Counted from the first letter of the stretch, positions 8,501-18,235 are shown. The stretch is DNA of 64,000 nt from Polaribacter haliotis (GCF_014784055.1 NZ_CP061813.1:893501-957500); one strand, 5' to 3'. Numbers and translations: made by a program. The notes: generated by a model not told the origin, from the letters alone.

Positions 8501-11500
8501 GTTAATTCGTCTGTTGCATCGTCTTCAGAAATATCGGTTTGTATCGCATTTCCATCGAAATCTTTATTGTCTGTATCATAATAAAAAGAAACTTTAGCAT
8601 CAGAATCTACATCAGAATCTGTCCAATTTATTTTTAATTCATTTGTTGGTTGACTATGATTTACATTCGTAATATCTATATTTCCAGTAAATTCAGCTCC
8701 AAAAACATCTACTTGATACGTATCTGTACCAGTAATATTAATACTATAAGTTCCAATTGGTGTATTTTGTAACACATAATAACTTGCTTTTTCTATGGTT
8801 AACTCTGCATTTTCTTGCAAGTAACCTAAACTTTTAGCGTTTACTGGTGTTAAAACTGTTCCACTAGGTAAAGTTATAGTATAATTTGGTATTTCTGTGG
8901 TACCTTCAACTTTAACAATGATGTTTTCGTAAGATTGGCTTAAAGCAAAATCTGTACTTGTTATAGATTTCCCTTTACGTTGTTTTCCATTCGATTTTAA
9001 TATTAAACTTTGTCCATCTAAATGGTCTCTTCTTTGACTTTCAGGTAAATTTTCGAATTCTAAAGGCTTTACATAAATGCCTTTTGCCATTTTTAATTTA
9101 GCAGCTTCTTTAAAGCTAAAACTAAATGGCCCTAAATTTCCTCCAAATTTTAATTTGTTTTGCTGTGCTTCTACCATTAATTTTAAGATGTCTAAAATAG
9201 TTAGAGATGCTCTCATAGAAGTATTGTTCATAAATACATCTATGTCTGCTACTTTTCTAGGTAAACCTTTATTTACAAGCCCACATACTGTACAATTAGG
9301 AATTTTAGGAACCGTTAACGCCATTTTTGCAGAAGATTCAAAATATAAATAATACTCTTCGATTGCAGCTTTTTTTCTTCTTTCTACCAACAATTTAACA
9401 TCACCTTTAAACACATTAAAAACGTCTGCAAAAACTCCAATATCTACTCCTTTATTACTTATTTTAACACTTCCTTTTCCAATATCATCTCCAAATAATT
9501 GTACTGTTCCTGAGGCTTCAAAAGAAGTACCAAATGTGTAGGCCAAAGTCATATTATCTAAACGAACTGTTTCTATAGGTGTAATTGGTCTAATATCTAC
9601 ACCTAAACCAATTGAAATTGGTGGTTCTTGGATATTTTTTATAAAACCATTTCCTCCAGAAAGCTCCCAACCTGTATTGGCAATTGGAATTCCTGGATCT
9701 ACTTCTATTTCTAGCTCAACACTATTTAAACCTCCATTTTTTATAGCAATTCCTGCTGCCATGGTTATTTCTTTCTTCATTAATTTGAAGCCTACTTCTC
9801 CTCCTCCAGTAAAAGAATTGGTAAATGTGTCGAAAGTGATATACGCATTATTAAGTGTTAAAAAATTAAGAACTTTCATTTCTGGATTTATTTCTGCACT
9901 ACCAATTACATTAACTCCTTTTGTGGGAGAAACTTCTAAAGTTGCTATTGTGATATGTGCATCTGCTCCAAAAATTTCTTCGGGTAATGTTAATTTTCCC
10001 CCCAATTGAATTCCATCTTCAATAATTGTAAATTTTGTAATTTCGAATGGCAACTCCATTAATTCAAAAGCCTTATTAAAAGGAACTGCACCAGGACTTA
10101 AATCGAACGTTGGTGTTGCAGGACCCGCTGTTAATTTAATTTCATCTCCTTGAGATATAACTACTTTATCTCCTCCTAAATCGCCGACTTTAAGAATGTT
10201 TTCCATATACATTTCTCCACTAGTTTCAATTTCTCTAGTAACTACATTTACATTTACATCCTCTGAAAATAATAGTTTTCCAGCTCTAACATTTCCTTGT
10301 AACAAACGCCAATCTCCACTTTCAGTAATTCTATCTGCTTCAAAAATCATTCCTCCTGCTACTACTTCTAAAGGCTCTACAGCTACACCAGAAACTGAAA
10401 ACTCTTTGATTGTTTGGGTAGCTCCACCAACTGTTACAATATTAGTTTTCATTCTAATTAACCCAGTTTTTTCACCTAAATCTCCTGTGGGTCTAAATTG
10501 TACTTTAATCGACTTTGTTTCTAATGGAGCAATACTTATAGTTGCAACTGCATTTGTTCTTCCATCTACGTGAAAATTATCACCTTGATAAATAACTTCA
10601 AATAATTTTAATTCTGCAGTTCCAGAATTTTTAATCATAATTGTTTTTTCGCTTTCTCTTCCTAAACTTGTATCATCAAAACTGGTAGGAGAAACAACTT
10701 CAAAATTTGGTCCTTCAGATTCTGAAACTGCAACAAATTGATTTACATGACTGTTTACATTTTGCCCTAAAACAAAACCAGATTGATAAAAACCAGATAT
10801 CGTTTTGTTCGTTTTTAAACCTATACCTCTACTATCTTCGCCTAATTGTGAACCAAAACTGGTAATTATTAAATCTTTTTGTTTACCAGGTTGAACTATA
10901 AAAGGAAATTGATCTTCGTTTAAATTCATTCCATTTTTATTTTTACCAATGTCATAAATATAATAACCAGAAATAACCAAATCTGCAGTACCAGTATTTG
11001 TTATCGTTAAAGGCGTGTTTTTTCCTTGACCAATTTCTACAGGGTTTAACTCTAAAATATTAGAAGCAATACTAAAATTTGGCAAACTAACAATAGTTGC
11101 TGTTACATCTTTATTAATTACCTCATTTTCAGAATCGTTCGTAGCAAATGAAATTGTTGCATTTTTTATACCTGTTTCTGAAGTTGATGTAGGAACTATT
11201 AAAGTAAGTTCTATATTTTTAGATGCACCTTTGGCTACTGTAATGGGTAAAGTAACAGCACCTAAATCAAATAAATTTGTATCTAACCCTGTTTTTTCTA
11301 TTGAAGAAATAATTAGATCACTGGAACCATTATTTGTAATTGTAATTGTTTTTGTAGGATTTTCTGCAGTAATTGCAACTTCACCAAAAGAAGATATATT
11401 ACTTATTGAAGCTATTGGAGCAACTCCATTTCCTAATAAGGGAACAAAAACATCGTCTAAAGTTTCTGAATCTATTAATAAATTAGCAACTCTATTTCCA

Positions 11501-13656
11501 CTTCCTTGTGGTTCAAAAATTACTTTAATTGTTTTATTTTCATTCTTGTTGATAATCAAAGGAAACGTTAATGCTTCTGTTTGATAATCAGCATTATTTG
11601 CTCCTGAAAAAGACATTGAATTGATTGTTAAATCTGCATCGCCATCATTACTTATTATTAATAATTTTGTTCTTGTTTCATTTTTTGCTATTGTTTTATC
11701 AAAAGATAGCATTGGTTCAGAAAGTCTTATTATTGGTGCAATTGCTTTACCAGAAAGCGTAATATTTTGGGATGATTTTTCATCATTACTAATAATATTT
11801 ACAGTCGCAGATTTATTACCTGAATCTAAAGGATTAAAAAGTATTTTAAATGTAGTTTCATCTCCTGCGTTTATGGTTGCTGGTAAAGTAATATCTGAAA
11901 CTGTAAAACTTGAAACATCTGTTCCTGTACTATTTATTGCAGAAATAGTAACTGCATCTGTACCTGTTGCATTTGATAATGTTATAACTTTTTCTTCACT
12001 TTTAGTAATTACAGTATCATCAAAAACAACATTCGTTTCGCTAACAATTAAATCGGAATTTATAATTGCACCTGTTAGATTTACAGTTTGTGGACTGTTT
12101 TCTGCATCTGAGGTAATTACCAAACTGGCAGATTTTGCTCCCAAAGAAGTTTCTACAAAATCTACTTCTATATTTGCAACTGTTCCTGGAGTTACTGTTG
12201 CAGTTAAATTACTTTTTAATTGAAAAGATGAAGCATCTGTTCCAATAATTTCTATATTAGAAATAGTTACATCTGCACCATTTATTGCATTTACAGAAAA
12301 TGTTTTTGATGCTGTTGTACCTTTACGAATTTTCCCAAAACTATAATCTTCTGCCAAGGTTGATAGTGTTCGTTTTACACCATTTCCTGTAACATCTACA
12401 AACTCTAATCTCCAAAATAAAGGTCTATGATCTTCACTTTGCACAGAAAATCTATTTGTTTTAACTCCCAAGTCATTTGGAGAGAAAGTAATTTGTAGTT
12501 GTTTAGATTCTCCTGGTTTTATTTCTAAAGGAAATGTAGTTGTTGCAGAAACTTGATAAAGTCCATTTGGGTCTGCAGTAATTTTACCTGGTTTTGGTAA
12601 AATTAAGGTTCCTAAACCTGGGTTAGAAACTAGGATGTTTTTTACAGACGATTCTCCTACCAAAACATCTCCAAAATCTAAAGTGCTTACATTTACGGCC
12701 AATTCTGGTAAGTGAATATTTCCATTTAAACCTACAGTCGTTTCTGTTGTAACACCAGTTTCACTATTAGTGTCACTCGTAATTTTTATGATTCCATTTC
12801 TTTTGTCATAGCTATCTGCAAAAGAATTTATTGGAGAAAAAGTAACTGTTATTTCTTTGCTTTCTCCTTGTAAAATTTCAATAGGAAAAGTAAGTCCACT
12901 TTCTAACGAAAACTGTGTGAAATCAAAAACGTTTTCTAAAGAAATTGCGCTTATTGTTAATTTTGTGTTTCCTGTATTACTTAATGTAAATGTTTTATTA
13001 GTGGTGGTATTAATATCTTTTGTACCAAAATCTACATCTAATATTGGTTCTTCTAAAACTGGAATTAATGGAACTTCACTTGAACCATTTAATGCGATTT
13101 CTAAAGGACTGTTTGGTCCATCGTGATTTATTTGCATTACAGTACTTTTATTTCCAGCAGTTGTAGGCACAAAACTTACTTCTAAAGGAATTGGAAAGTT
13201 TTGCTCATAACCAGAAGGGTCTAAATTACTTGCCGAATAAAATTGGTCTGCATCTACTCCAGTAAAAGTAATACTATTTATAATTAACATTTTACCTGGG
13301 TCAGATGAGTCTGAAAAAACCAATTCGAAAAACTCATCTTTAGATTCCCCTGTATCTACAGAACCAAAATTTATTGTTGATACATTTGCTGTTACACCAT
13401 CAGCTAAAGTATTAGTTGAAGGTATTTCTATTGAATTATTTGAATCTTCATTATTTATAATTAGATTAGAATCATCAGAATTTAAATAAAGTTTTTCTGA
13501 TAAACTCATCTTATTTTCTGAATAAACTGCATTAGCAAATCTATTATCTTGCAAAGAATTATTTTGTGAAAAAAGTGTTTTGGTAAATAAAACAATACAA
13601 AATACCAACACTATATGTAAGTATCTATTTGCTGACTTTGTGTAAAATTGTTTCAT
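5542..13656 (-). CDS. Giant T9SS-secreted repeat protein (choice-of-anchor D, Fn3, Ig/HYR-like repeats)
   Basis: This 2704-residue protein is predicted to be exported and displayed or released. Order of parts: signal peptide 1-31; about ten 100-residue choice-of-anchor D/ASH-like beta domains from 86 to about 1092 (recurrent FGSV and TNTGT-type motifs); a 450-residue region of unclear fold (about 1093-1550); an Fn3-like domain (about 1757-1845); a cadherin/Ig-like domain (about 1853-1940); eight 74-residue repeats at 1944-2535, each with two cysteines; an HYR-like domain; and a T9SS type A sorting domain over the last 80 residues (YPNPT motif). No catalytic motif was seen. Likely an adhesin, matrix or surface-layer component. 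It is divergent from a membrane kinase-regulator that may control it. Confidence 0.9.
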   Translation of the reverse strand: MKQFYTKSANRYLHIVLVFCIVLFTKTLFSQNNSLQDNRFANAVYSENKMSLSEKLYLNSDDSNLIINNEDSNNSIEIPSTNTLADGVTANVSTINFGSVDTGESKDEFFELVFSDSSDPGKMLIINSITFTGVDADQFYSASNLDPSGYEQNFPIPLEVSFVPTTAGNKSTVMQINHDGPNSPLEIALNGSSEVPLIPVLEEPILDVDFGTKDINTTTNKTFTLSNTGNTKLTISAISLENVFDFTQFSLESGLTFPIEILQGESKEITVTFSPINSFADSYDKRNGIIKITSDTNSETGVTTETTVGLNGNIHLPELAVNVSTLDFGDVLVGESSVKNILVSNPGLGTLILPKPGKITADPNGLYQVSATTTFPLEIKPGESKQLQITFSPNDLGVKTNRFSVQSEDHRPLFWRLEFVDVTGNGVKRTLSTLAEDYSFGKIRKGTTASKTFSVNAINGADVTISNIEIIGTDASSFQLKSNLTATVTPGTVANIEVDFVETSLGAKSASLVITSDAENSPQTVNLTGAIINSDLIVSETNVVFDDTVITKSEEKVITLSNATGTDAVTISAINSTGTDVSSFTVSDITLPATINAGDETTFKILFNPLDSGNKSATVNIISNDEKSSQNITLSGKAIAPIIRLSEPMLSFDKTIAKNETRTKLLIISNDGDADLTINSMSFSGANNADYQTEALTFPLIINKNENKTIKVIFEPQGSGNRVANLLIDSETLDDVFVPLLGNGVAPIASISNISSFGEVAITAENPTKTITITNNGSSDLIISSIEKTGLDTNLFDLGAVTLPITVAKGASKNIELTLIVPTSTSETGIKNATISFATNDSENEVINKDVTATIVSLPNFSIASNILELNPVEIGQGKNTPLTITNTGTADLVISGYYIYDIGKNKNGMNLNEDQFPFIVQPGKQKDLIITSFGSQLGEDSRGIGLKTNKTISGFYQSGFVLGQNVNSHVNQFVAVSESEGPNFEVVSPTSFDDTSLGRESEKTIMIKNSGTAELKLFEVIYQGDNFHVDGRTNAVATISIAPLETKSIKVQFRPTGDLGEKTGLIRMKTNIVTVGGATQTIKEFSVSGVAVEPLEVVAGGMIFEADRITESGDWRLLQGNVRAGKLLFSEDVNVNVVTREIETSGEMYMENILKVGDLGGDKVVISQGDEIKLTAGPATPTFDLSPGAVPFNKAFELMELPFEITKFTIIEDGIQLGGKLTLPEEIFGADAHITIATLEVSPTKGVNVIGSAEINPEMKVLNFLTLNNAYITFDTFTNSFTGGGEVGFKLMKKEITMAAGIAIKNGGLNSVELEIEVDPGIPIANTGWELSGGNGFIKNIQEPPISIGLGVDIRPITPIETVRLDNMTLAYTFGTSFEASGTVQLFGDDIGKGSVKISNKGVDIGVFADVFNVFKGDVKLLVERRKKAAIEEYYLYFESSAKMALTVPKIPNCTVCGLVNKGLPRKVADIDVFMNNTSMRASLTILDILKLMVEAQQNKLKFGGNLGPFSFSFKEAAKLKMAKGIYVKPLEFENLPESQRRDHLDGQSLILKSNGKQRKGKSITSTDFALSQSYENIIVKVEGTTEIPNYTITLPSGTVLTPVNAKSLGYLQENAELTIEKASYYVLQNTPIGTYSINITGTDTYQVDVFGAEFTGNIDITNVNHSQPTNELKINWTDSDVDSDAKVSFYYDTDNKDFDGNAIQTDISEDDATDELTFDTSNLENGTYYVYGSINDGVNQPVIKYATQTFTVQNETMVAIPTLVAELQNDVVKLSWTKIDEAEDYTVYIDEEPISKLSPSQGTGKTTSFDFSDIKPGRTYNFSVTATNAISEESNLSNVETINYVSTYKNNIPEITTTNLPIKNDACSTYSAVINATDPDSDVLIYSLEEAPAGMTISSTGNISWIPNNTQFGKNKVTVKVIDSNGGEDEKSYTITVFNVDELAPVAPTIADTNSECAVTITDIPTANDACKGVITGTTTDALTYNSQGEHVITWKFDDGNGNIATTTQKVVINDVTKPVTPTIANTNSECTVTITEIPTANDACKGVITGTTTDALTYNSQGEHVITWKFDDGNGNISTSTQKVNISDVTKPVTPTIADTNSECAVTITEIPTANDACNGVITGTTTDELTYNSQGEHTITWKFDDGNGNIATTTQKVVINDVTKPVVPTIADTNSECAVTITEIPTANDACKGVITGTTTDALTYNSQGEHVITWKFDDGNGNISTSTQKVNISDVTKPVAPTIADTNSECAVTITDIPTANDACNGVITGTTTDALTYNSQGEHVITWKFDDGNGNISTSTQKVNISDVTKPVAPTIADTNSECAVTITEIPTANDACNGVITGTTTDALTYNSQGEHVITWKFDDGNRNISTSTQKVNISDVTKPVAPTIADTNSECAVTITDIPTANDACKGVITGTTTDSLTYNSQGEHVITWKFDDGNGNISTTTQKVVINDVTKPVAPTIADTNSECAVTITNIPTANDACKGVITGTTTDALTYNSQGEHTITWKFDDGNGNIATTTQKVVINDVTKPVVLTKDFEIELDNDGKAFITTGDIDNGSTDNCGIKSIVLSKTDFTATDVGDNIVTLTVTDTNNNVSSKNAIVKVKGAALNIEDDKTLEKTISLYPNPTSANITIKSNFVKLLKVVLYDVNGKEILSKDVNSLIEKINIENYPEGIYFVKVISENSKSVYKRIIKN
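6052..7827 (-). repeat. Eight tandem 222-bp coding repeats
   Basis: Exactly eight units of 222 bp (74 codons) in register, inside the giant T9SS gene. Unit ends come in two main forms, IATTTQKVVIND (A) and ISTSTQKVNISD (B), ordered from the N-terminus A, B, A, B, B, B, a hybrid, A. Each unit has one Cys after SE and one in NDAC. Near identity at DNA level, including silent positions, points to recent duplication and gene conversion. Confidence 0.95.
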
Positions 13657-13717
13657 AATAATTTTCTTTAAATGTTATGTATCAGTTGATTGTTCTACAA
13701 ATTAAATAAAAACTCAA

Positions 13718-13755
13718 ATCACAAATCGTTCAATCGACATCACAAATCAGTCAAT
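13718..13755. promoter_or_regulatory. Direct-repeat operator candidate between giant gene and kinase
   Basis: Two 17-base copies, ATCACAAATCGTTCAAT (13718-13734) and ATCACAAATCAGTCAAT (13739-13755), differ at two bases and are offset by exactly 21 bp, two helical turns. This is the geometry used by AraC-type activators and response regulators. The site lies in the 170-bp divergent region, 62 bp from the giant gene start and 72 bp from the kinase start. Confidence 0.6.
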
Positions 13756-13826
13756 TTTAGAAAAATTAGTAAATACTTTAAAAAAAATTATATTTTTATT
13801 CCATATTAATAATTAAAGGACTTAAT

Positions 13827-15923
13827 ATGTTTAAGTGGTATAACAATATTCTTGAAATTGGTTTAGATGAAAGTCTAAATAGAACAGAAGTAAAACGAGT
13901 TCGTCTTTTAAACTTATTTTGGAGTCAATGGATTATCATACAAATAGTTCTAATTACAGAAGACGCTTTTAGAAATCCAGAACCTTTTTTACCCATCTTA
14001 ATTCATACTATAACTTTAACTGGAGTTATTTCAATCTATTTTTTTCAAAAAAATAAAAGATTTAATACAGCAAGAACCTTGTTTTTTATATTAATGCTTT
14101 ACAGCAATGTTGCTTTTGCAAATTTTATAGAACCTGGTAAAAATATTGAGTATTTTTATATTATAATCCCCCCATTTTTATTGCTTTTTACAAACAATAG
14201 TAAATTAATATATACTACATTTATTGTTTGTTACTTACTTTTTACTGTTCCTAAAAATCTTTTAAACATCTATCCAGAAAACACACAAAACTCCAGTGTT
14301 TTAGGTTTGGTTCTTTTTGTAATTATATTTTTATTAGTCAATTATTTTAAAAATACCAATGTAAAAAGTGAAATTGCTTTGGAAAAACAAAGAAATCAAT
14401 TAGAAAATTTAAACAGACAACAATCGCAATTTTTTATAAACGTTTCTCATGAAATTAGAACACCATTAACACTTTTAAAAGGACAATTAGATAAACTAAA
14501 AATCTATAAAAATGATGAGCATTTAGGAAATATTCAAGAACAAGCGAACTATCAAATTCATAAAATTAAAAAGATTATAGATGATGTTATAGATCTTGCA
14601 AAAATGGAAACTTCTAATTTCTCTTTAAAGTTAAAAGAAAATAATATTGTAAATCTTGTAAATAAAATAAAAATCTCTTTCGAACCATTATTTGAAAGAA
14701 AAAAAATTCGTTTTACTTTTAAAAGCTCATCAGACACGATAAATTGTTCTTTGGATACTTCTTTTTTTGAAAGAGCCATAAACAACATCATTTTAAATGC
14801 CTTAAAATTTACACCTGAAAATGGTGAAGTTTCCATAGAAATAGCAACTAAAGACAACAATGTTGTTTTAAAGATTATTGATACTGGAATTGGAATTGAA
14901 ACAACAGATTTACAAAAAATATTCAAACGCTTTTATCAAGTAGAAAATGATATCAACAAATCTGGTGGAAGTGGTGTTGGCTTGTCTTTTAGTAAAGAAA
15001 TCATAAAAAAACACACAGGTACTTTAAAAGTGAAAAGTAAATTAAACGAAGGGAGTACATTTATAATTACTATGCCTTTAGTAAATTTAAAACAAGAAGT
15101 AATTACTACTATTAATAAAGTTGAAGATGAAAACGAAAATAGTATTGATGATTCCCAATTTAATAAAAATGAAAAAATAGGCAAAAACATATTAATTGTT
15201 GATGATTCTTATGAGATGAGAGATTACTTAAAAGATATTTTAAGTAATTATAATTGTTTTGAAGCAGAAAACGGTTTAGAAGCCCTTAAAATGGTAGAAG
15301 AACAAAAAATTGACTGTATAATTACAGATTATATGATGCCAAAAATGGATGGTTTAGAGTTGATTAAAAATTTAAACAACATAAATTATAAGAATCCTAT
15401 TTTAATGCTAACTGCAAGAACAGATTATTCCAGCAAATTAGAAGTTTTACGATTAGGAATAGATGATTATTTACACAAACCTTTTGAAGCTGAAGAACTT
15501 TTAGTAAGATTACATAATAGAATTTCTAACGCAAATAAAAGAGATCTTTATATTGAAAAAGAAAAAATATCTGACGTAAACACCATCAATAAAGAACAAG
15601 AGTTACTTTTAAAAATAAAAGAATATATCCACACAAACTGTGGTAAACAAAAGTTAAATCAAGAAGATCTTTCTATACATTTTAATATGTCTAAAAGTTC
15701 TTTTTATAGAAAAATTAAAACTTTAACAGGATTAACACCAAACGAATTTATTACTGAAATAAAATTACAAAAAGCAAAATTATTAATAGAAAAAAGAGAA
15801 GTTTATTCAATAAAACAATTAACTCTAGAAGTTGGTTTTAGCCATGGTTCTTACTTTTCTAATAGGTATTTTAAACGATTTGGAATATTTCCAAAAACTG
15901 AAATGGATAAAAATTTACTATAA
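13827..15923 (+). CDS. Membrane hybrid histidine kinase / response regulator with AraC output
   Basis: One 698-residue chain combines a whole phosphorelay. About six membrane segments (residues 30-172) form the input. HisKA follows, with the phospho-acceptor H208 in NVSHEIRTPL, then the ATPase domain with DTGIGI and GVGLSFSKEI boxes, a receiver domain with phospho-acceptor D501 in IITDYMMPKMDG, and an AraC-type HTH over the last 100 residues. Unlike hybrid two-component systems that sense sugars in Bacteroides, it has no periplasmic beta-propeller or Y_Y_Y domain, so the signal is likely in or near the membrane. It lies divergent from the giant T9SS gene, with a paired direct repeat between them, which suggests local control. 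Confidence 0.92.
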   Translation: MFKWYNNILEIGLDESLNRTEVKRVRLLNLFWSQWIIIQIVLITEDAFRNPEPFLPILIHTITLTGVISIYFFQKNKRFNTARTLFFILMLYSNVAFANFIEPGKNIEYFYIIIPPFLLLFTNNSKLIYTTFIVCYLLFTVPKNLLNIYPENTQNSSVLGLVLFVIIFLLVNYFKNTNVKSEIALEKQRNQLENLNRQQSQFFINVSHEIRTPLTLLKGQLDKLKIYKNDEHLGNIQEQANYQIHKIKKIIDDVIDLAKMETSNFSLKLKENNIVNLVNKIKISFEPLFERKKIRFTFKSSSDTINCSLDTSFFERAINNIILNALKFTPENGEVSIEIATKDNNVVLKIIDTGIGIETTDLQKIFKRFYQVENDINKSGGSGVGLSFSKEIIKKHTGTLKVKSKLNEGSTFIITMPLVNLKQEVITTINKVEDENENSIDDSQFNKNEKIGKNILIVDDSYEMRDYLKDILSNYNCFEAENGLEALKMVEEQKIDCIITDYMMPKMDGLELIKNLNNINYKNPILMLTARTDYSSKLEVLRLGIDDYLHKPFEAEELLVRLHNRISNANKRDLYIEKEKISDVNTINKEQELLLKIKEYIHTNCGKQKLNQEDLSIHFNMSKSSFYRKIKTLTGLTPNEFITEIKLQKAKLLIEKREVYSIKQLTLEVGFSHGSYFSNRYFKRFGIFPKTEMDKNLL

Positions 15924-16069
15924 CCATTTGAATTAAAAATTATGCTTCATTTATTTAATTACCTTAGATTTCCTGTTGATTTTATAATATAAAAAGGATA
16001 ACTTCGCTAAGTATATCGAAATTATTATAGAATCGATTATCATTAGAAATATCGCAAGTAAATCTAACA

Positions 16070-16936
16070 ATGCAAACAACTAAATTAAATATTGATAGCA
16101 TATTACCACTCACCTGCTCCAGAGCTGGAACTTGTTGTTTTGGAAAAGCTGTAATGTTAAATCCTTGGGAGTTGTTATGTTTTAGTAAAGAAAAGAAAAT
16201 TTCCACAAGAGAATTTCGTGATTTATATTGCGAATTTGATGGAATTAAATTACGTTTTGATGGAAAACCCGATAAAAAAGGTCAGAATGCATGTAGCCAA
16301 TATGTAGCTGGTTTTGGTTGCAGTGTGCATTTAGGGCGTCCTTTGGCTTGTAGGTTGTATCCTTTAGGTCGTCAAATTCAATTTGATAAAGCACAATATA
16401 TTTTTGAAGGAGAAAAATTCCCATGTTTAACAGATTGTGCTGAAGTTTTACAACTTCCAAAAATGAGTGTTGGAGAATACTTAAAAGGACAAGAAGCAGA
16501 GAAATTCGAAAAAGCGCAAGACGAATATTTAATAGTAATGCAAAACATCGCTGATATTGGTTTTGAATTATTGCTAGACTCTGGTTTGTCTGAATCTGGA
16601 GATATAGAAACATTGGCTTTATGGCGAATTATGGGAAATGAAGCTCCAGAAGTATTAGCAGAAAGAATTGGTAAAGAATGGATCGATTATTTAATGTTAC
16701 CAGAAATTGATGATTCTAATGAAAACCCAACCATTTTCGCCCAAAAACACAATGAATTGCTATTATTAAAAGCTCAAGAAAAATTTGGAACAATTAAAAC
16801 AAATGAAGAACTCCATAAAGCATCTGTTTTAATGATTGGTTTGGCCTTGCATTTAGCAAGAGGTTTAGGAGCAGATCCAAAAGCAATTTCTGAACATTGG
16901 GTTGAAATTGCAAAAAGTCATGGTGCAAAAGAATAG
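16070..16936 (+). CDS. YkgJ-family cysteine-cluster protein
   Basis: A 288-residue soluble protein with the zinc- or iron-binding cysteine-cluster pattern: C16, C22 and C23 in LTCSRAGTCC, then NACSQY, FGCSVH, RPLACRLYP and KFPCLTDC. The motif RPLACRLYP is the YkgJ (CxxCxxCC-type) signature. Biochemical role is not established for the family. The C-terminal 150 residues are mostly helical with no recognised domain. It converges with leuB through a shared terminator. Confidence 0.85.
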   Translation: MQTTKLNIDSILPLTCSRAGTCCFGKAVMLNPWELLCFSKEKKISTREFRDLYCEFDGIKLRFDGKPDKKGQNACSQYVAGFGCSVHLGRPLACRLYPLGRQIQFDKAQYIFEGEKFPCLTDCAEVLQLPKMSVGEYLKGQEAEKFEKAQDEYLIVMQNIADIGFELLLDSGLSESGDIETLALWRIMGNEAPEVLAERIGKEWIDYLMLPEIDDSNENPTIFAQKHNELLLLKAQEKFGTIKTNEELHKASVLMIGLALHLARGLGADPKAISEHWVEIAKSHGAKE

Positions 16937-16970
16937 TATTGATATAGCCAAAATTTAGTCTAAAAAATAG

Positions 16971-17000
16971 AAAGCTCTTGATTTCTCAAGAGCTTTTTAA
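16971..17000. terminator. Shared terminator of ykgJ-like gene and leuB
   Basis: An 11-bp perfect stem AAAGCTCTTGA / TCAAGAGCTTT with a 4-base loop (16971-16996) is followed by a short T-run and preceded by an A-rich run, so it can end transcripts from both sides. Confidence 0.8.
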
Positions 17001-17024
17001 ATATATTCAATCAAAAATAAAATT

Positions 17025-18080
17025 TTAGATATTTTCTGCTAACCAGTCTCCTACTTCTTTTGTTCCGTAAGATTTTCCTCCATCAGCTAAATCTTCTGTT
17101 ACAATTCCTTTGTTTAAGGCATTGTTTACAGCATCTCTTATTGCTTTTCCTTCTTCTTGTAAACCAAAGTTTTCGAACATCATTGCTGCAGATAATACTG
17201 TCGCCATTGGATTTGCAATATTTAAACCTGTTGCTTGTGGATAAGAACCATGAATTGGCTCAAATAAACCAATATCAGAACCTAAAGATGCACTTGGCAT
17301 TAATCCCATAGAACCAGAAATTACAGAGGCTTCATCCGTTAAAATATCTCCAAATAAGTTTTCAGTAATTAAAACATCGTAACTATTTGGCCACTGAACT
17401 AAACGCATTGCAACTGCATCTACAAATTCGTAAGAAACTTCCACTTCTGGATAATCTTTTTCCATTGCTTGCACAGTTTCTCTCCATAATCTTGAAGTTT
17501 CTAAAACGTTTGCTTTATCAACACAACATAGTTTTTTACCACGAGTCATTGCTAATTCGAAACCTTTTTTAGCCAATCTTTGCACCTCTGCTCTTGTGTA
17601 AACACAATTATCGAAGGCTGTTTCTCCATCATCTCTTCTCCCTTTTTCTCCAAAGTAAATTCCACCTGTTAATTCACGTAAAAAAACCAAATCTGTTCCT
17701 TCGATTCTTTCTCTTTTTAAAGGAGACTTATCTAATAAAGAAGGAAATGTAAATGTTGGTCTTACATTTGCAAACAACCCTAATTTCTTACGCATTTTAA
17801 GCAAACCTTGTTCTGGTCTTACTTTTGCAGAAGGATCATTATCAAAACGTGGATGCCCAATTGCACCAAATAAAACAGCATCTGAAGACGCACAAATTTC
17901 ATGCGTTTCATCTGGATAAGGTTCTCCAACTGCATCAATTGCTGCTGCTCCTGTTAATGCTGGTTTCCAATTAATTTCGTGATTGAACTTTTTAGCAATT
18001 GCATCCGAAACTTTTACAGCTTGGTCTATTACTTCTGGTCCAATTCCATCTCCTGCTAATAATGCGATATTTAATTTCAT
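17025..18080 (-). CDS. leuB: 3-isopropylmalate dehydrogenase
   Basis: Catalyses the oxidative decarboxylation of 3-isopropylmalate with NAD in leucine synthesis. The 351-residue product has family length. It shows LLAGDGIGPEV at the N-terminus, the family box ELTGGIYFGEKG, the active-site stretch CVDKANVLETSRLWRE and the cofactor-side LFEPIHGSYP. It is the last gene of leuC-leuD-leuA-leuB, 147 bp after leuA, with degenerate repeat sequence in the gap. Confidence 0.97.
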   Translation of the reverse strand: MKLNIALLAGDGIGPEVIDQAVKVSDAIAKKFNHEINWKPALTGAAAIDAVGEPYPDETHEICASSDAVLFGAIGHPRFDNDPSAKVRPEQGLLKMRKKLGLFANVRPTFTFPSLLDKSPLKRERIEGTDLVFLRELTGGIYFGEKGRRDDGETAFDNCVYTRAEVQRLAKKGFELAMTRGKKLCCVDKANVLETSRLWRETVQAMEKDYPEVEVSYEFVDAVAMRLVQWPNSYDVLITENLFGDILTDEASVISGSMGLMPSASLGSDIGLFEPIHGSYPQATGLNIANPMATVLSAAMMFENFGLQEEGKAIRDAVNNALNKGIVTEDLADGGKSYGTKEVGDWLAENI

Positions 18081-18089
18081 TGTTTTTAT

Positions 18090-18235
18090 TATTTTTTGTT
18101 TGAAGTTGGGAGTATGAAGTTTGAAGATTTTTGAGCTAGAATTGAAACTTAATTATTAAAATAACATCGTTTTCATACTTCTTACTCTTGAACTCAAGCT
18201 TCCTGCTTCATACTTCCTTATATTCTATTATATTA
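18090..18235. repeat. Degenerate inverted intergenic repeat between leuA and leuB
   Basis: The left part contains GAAGTTGGGAGTATGAAG and the right part contains CTTCATACTTCC and CTTCCTGCTTCATACTTCC, roughly reverse complementary, with an AT-rich centre. The pattern resembles the short imperfect palindromes that fill gaps elsewhere in this window. No gene is present. Confidence 0.5.

Noticed and set aside
11621..12223. A 200-codon open frame on the + strand inside the giant gene
   Set aside because: It is an antisense shadow of the choice-of-anchor D coding region, with no start context and no family features; the minus frame is open throughout.
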